Positions 4,989 through 5,882 of a DNA stretch of 5,882 nt are shown here, in pieces. The notes under the pieces are model-generated. The model did not search any database. It saw nothing but the letters and a program-made list of their open reading frames with translations, and was not told the origin of the DNA. The position numbers and the translations under genes are program-made. Every line of letters begins with the position of its first letter. Positions within the stretch are counted from its first letter, which is position 1. Source of the DNA: an uncultured Eubacteriales bacterium (GTDB lineage: Bacteria > Bacillota > Clostridia > Monoglobales > Monoglobaceae); the NCBI GenBank assembly GCA_958346135.1, contig CATVQN010000083.1, positions 1 through 5,882 of the forward strand. The letters run 5' to 3'.

Positions 4989-5547
4989 AGGAAATTTAAT
5001 TGTAATCTCCGGTCCGTCCGGCGTTGGTAAGGGTACGGTCTGCAAACAGCTATTGCAGGAATGCGATCATCTCTCGCTTTCCGTTTCTGCCACAACCCGA
5101 AGTCCCAGAGCCGAAGACACCGACGGAGTCACCTACTTTTTTAAGACCCGTGAGGAATTTGAAACCATGATCAAAAACGGTGACTTTCTGGAATGGGCCA
5201 TGTACAATAATAACTATTACGGCACACCGCTGATTCCGGTACAGGAAAAACTGGATGCAGGCCAGGACGTGCTTTTGGAGATTGATGTCCAGGGTGCGTT
5301 AAATGTAAAAAGTAACTATCCGGATGGTGTTTATATCTTCCTTGCGCCGCCAAGCCTGGAAACGCTCCATCAGCGGCTTATCGGTCGGGGGACGGAAAAT
5401 CCCGAGGAAATCAACCGCCGGATAGCTGCTGCAGACCTGGAGCTTTCTAAGCAGAGTGAATACGATTATATTGTGGTGAACGACGTACTGGCAGACGCCG
5501 TTCGGGACGTTAAAGAAATTATTGATACGAGGAGTGTTGCATTATGA
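4978..5547 (+). CDS. gmk: Guanylate kinase
   Basis: A 189-residue cytoplasmic enzyme that phosphorylates GMP to GDP with ATP, a required step for GTP and dGTP. The P-loop GPSGVGKGT is at 12-20; the GMP-binding segment TTRSPRAEDTDGVTYFF is at 39-55, with FLEWAMYNNNYYGTP (70-84) following, the family's usual 'E-x-A-...-N-x-YGT' element; VLLEIDVQGA is at 98-107 and the lid RLIGRGTE at 133-140. The length is a little below the usual 200-205 with nothing essential missing. The ATG at 4978 lies inside remA (11-nt overlap); GAGAGG upstream at 4960-4965 is 12 nt away, so translation is probably coupled to remA. It overlaps rpoZ by 4 nt. In Firmicutes this enzyme is a known target of (p)ppGpp, which cannot be judged from sequence here. 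Confidence 0.97.
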   Translation: MKNKGNLIVISGPSGVGKGTVCKQLLQECDHLSLSVSATTRSPRAEDTDGVTYFFKTREEFETMIKNGDFLEWAMYNNNYYGTPLIPVQEKLDAGQDVLLEIDVQGALNVKSNYPDGVYIFLAPPSLETLHQRLIGRGTENPEEINRRIAAADLELSKQSEYDYIVVNDVLADAVRDVKEIIDTRSVAL

Positions 5548-5846
5548 TGATTTATCCCCCTATTACGGAGTTGGTTGACAAGGTCGGAAGCCGATATATT
5601 CTGGTCATTGAGGCGGCAAAGCGTGCCCGCCAGTTATCCCAAGGCGCTGCGCCTCTTGTGTCAATCAATTCAAATAAAGAGGTTTCGGTTGCCACCGATG
5701 AAATTTACGAAAGCAAAATTGAAGTTTTCACCCGGCCTTCCATTTTCGAAGAGAGGACGGAAGAGAATCCCGAAATTTCCGATGAAACTGCCCAAATCAC
5801 AGAGACAGCCGATGACAGCCTGCCGGAGGATACCGACACGCTTTAA
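5544..5846 (+). CDS. rpoZ: RNA polymerase omega subunit with acidic C-terminal tail
   Basis: A 100-residue small subunit of RNA polymerase that helps beta-prime fold and assemble. The core shows PITELVDKVGSRYILVIEAA (6-25), then KRARQL (26-31) and the VSVATDEIYESKI segment (47-59), all typical of omega. From about 62 to 100 is an extra tail with 13 Asp/Glu among the last 32 residues and a single basic one, so it is longer than the B. subtilis omega (under 70 residues) and probably disordered. The start is the first of two adjacent ATGs: it shares ATGA with the gmk stop and GAGGAG (5529-5534) is 9 nt away. The second ATG (5547) is possible but further from the site. The operon probably runs on past the right edge. 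Confidence 0.95.
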   Translation: MMIYPPITELVDKVGSRYILVIEAAKRARQLSQGAAPLVSINSNKEVSVATDEIYESKIEVFTRPSIFEERTEENPEISDETAQITETADDSLPEDTDTL

Positions 5847-5882
5847 TTCTAAGATTATTAAAACGCCGGATCTATTGGGAGC

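Noticed and set aside
5847..5882. Terminator or start of a further gene after rpoZ
   Set aside because: There is no hairpin with a T-run and no ATG start; GGGAGC at the very edge could be a ribosome binding site but the sequence ends there.

Overview
The window looks like a chromosomal segment of a low-to-moderate G+C Firmicute of the class Clostridia, plausibly Lachnospiraceae or a relative. The signs are the yicC-remA-gmk-rpoZ gene order, strong AGGAGG-type ribosome binding sites with some GTG/TTG starts, sigma-A type promoters, a lipoprotein resembling B. subtilis YdcC / C. difficile GerS beside an acpS gene, and a small two-helix membrane protein of the kind I associate with DUF6106 in Clostridia. 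I see no mobile element, CRISPR array, tRNA or rRNA gene, and no sign of recent gene transfer.

Left part (1-2377, minus strand): one operon read right to left from a promoter at about 2348-2377. It encodes a small membrane protein of unknown function, then a fusion of holo-ACP synthase (AcpS) with ADP-dependent NAD(P)H-hydrate dehydratase (NnrD), then a LolA/GerS-like lipoprotein whose C-terminus is cut by the window edge. The first two genes overlap by 8 nt and the last two are 12 nt apart, so they are probably co-transcribed. The order acpS - lipoprotein recalls B. subtilis acpS-ydcC-alr, so an alanine racemase gene may lie just outside the window.

Middle (2470-3453, minus strand): a single-gene unit for a secreted SH3b-NlpC/P60 peptidoglycan hydrolase. 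It has its own near-consensus promoter (TTGACT-17-TATAAT), a leader of about 120 nt with small dyads, a TTG start codon, and a hairpin terminator after the gene. The 490-nt gap up to yicC holds the two divergent promoters and several AT-rich inverted repeats, with no convincing gene.

Right part (3688-5882, plus strand): a conserved housekeeping operon from an extended -10 promoter: yicC (RNase-associated family), remA (DUF370 DNA-binding regulator), gmk (guanylate kinase) and rpoZ (RNA polymerase omega). remA/gmk overlap by 11 nt and gmk/rpoZ by 4 nt. Together they link RNA turnover, transcription control and GTP supply. The operon probably continues past the right edge.

Most of the window is well-known biology. 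The most unusual items are the AcpS-NnrD fusion, in which AcpS sits where the NnrE epimerase is usually found, and the cluster of TTCC/GGAA dyads in the promoter and leader of the NlpC/P60 gene. I did not find clear evidence of a wholly new system.
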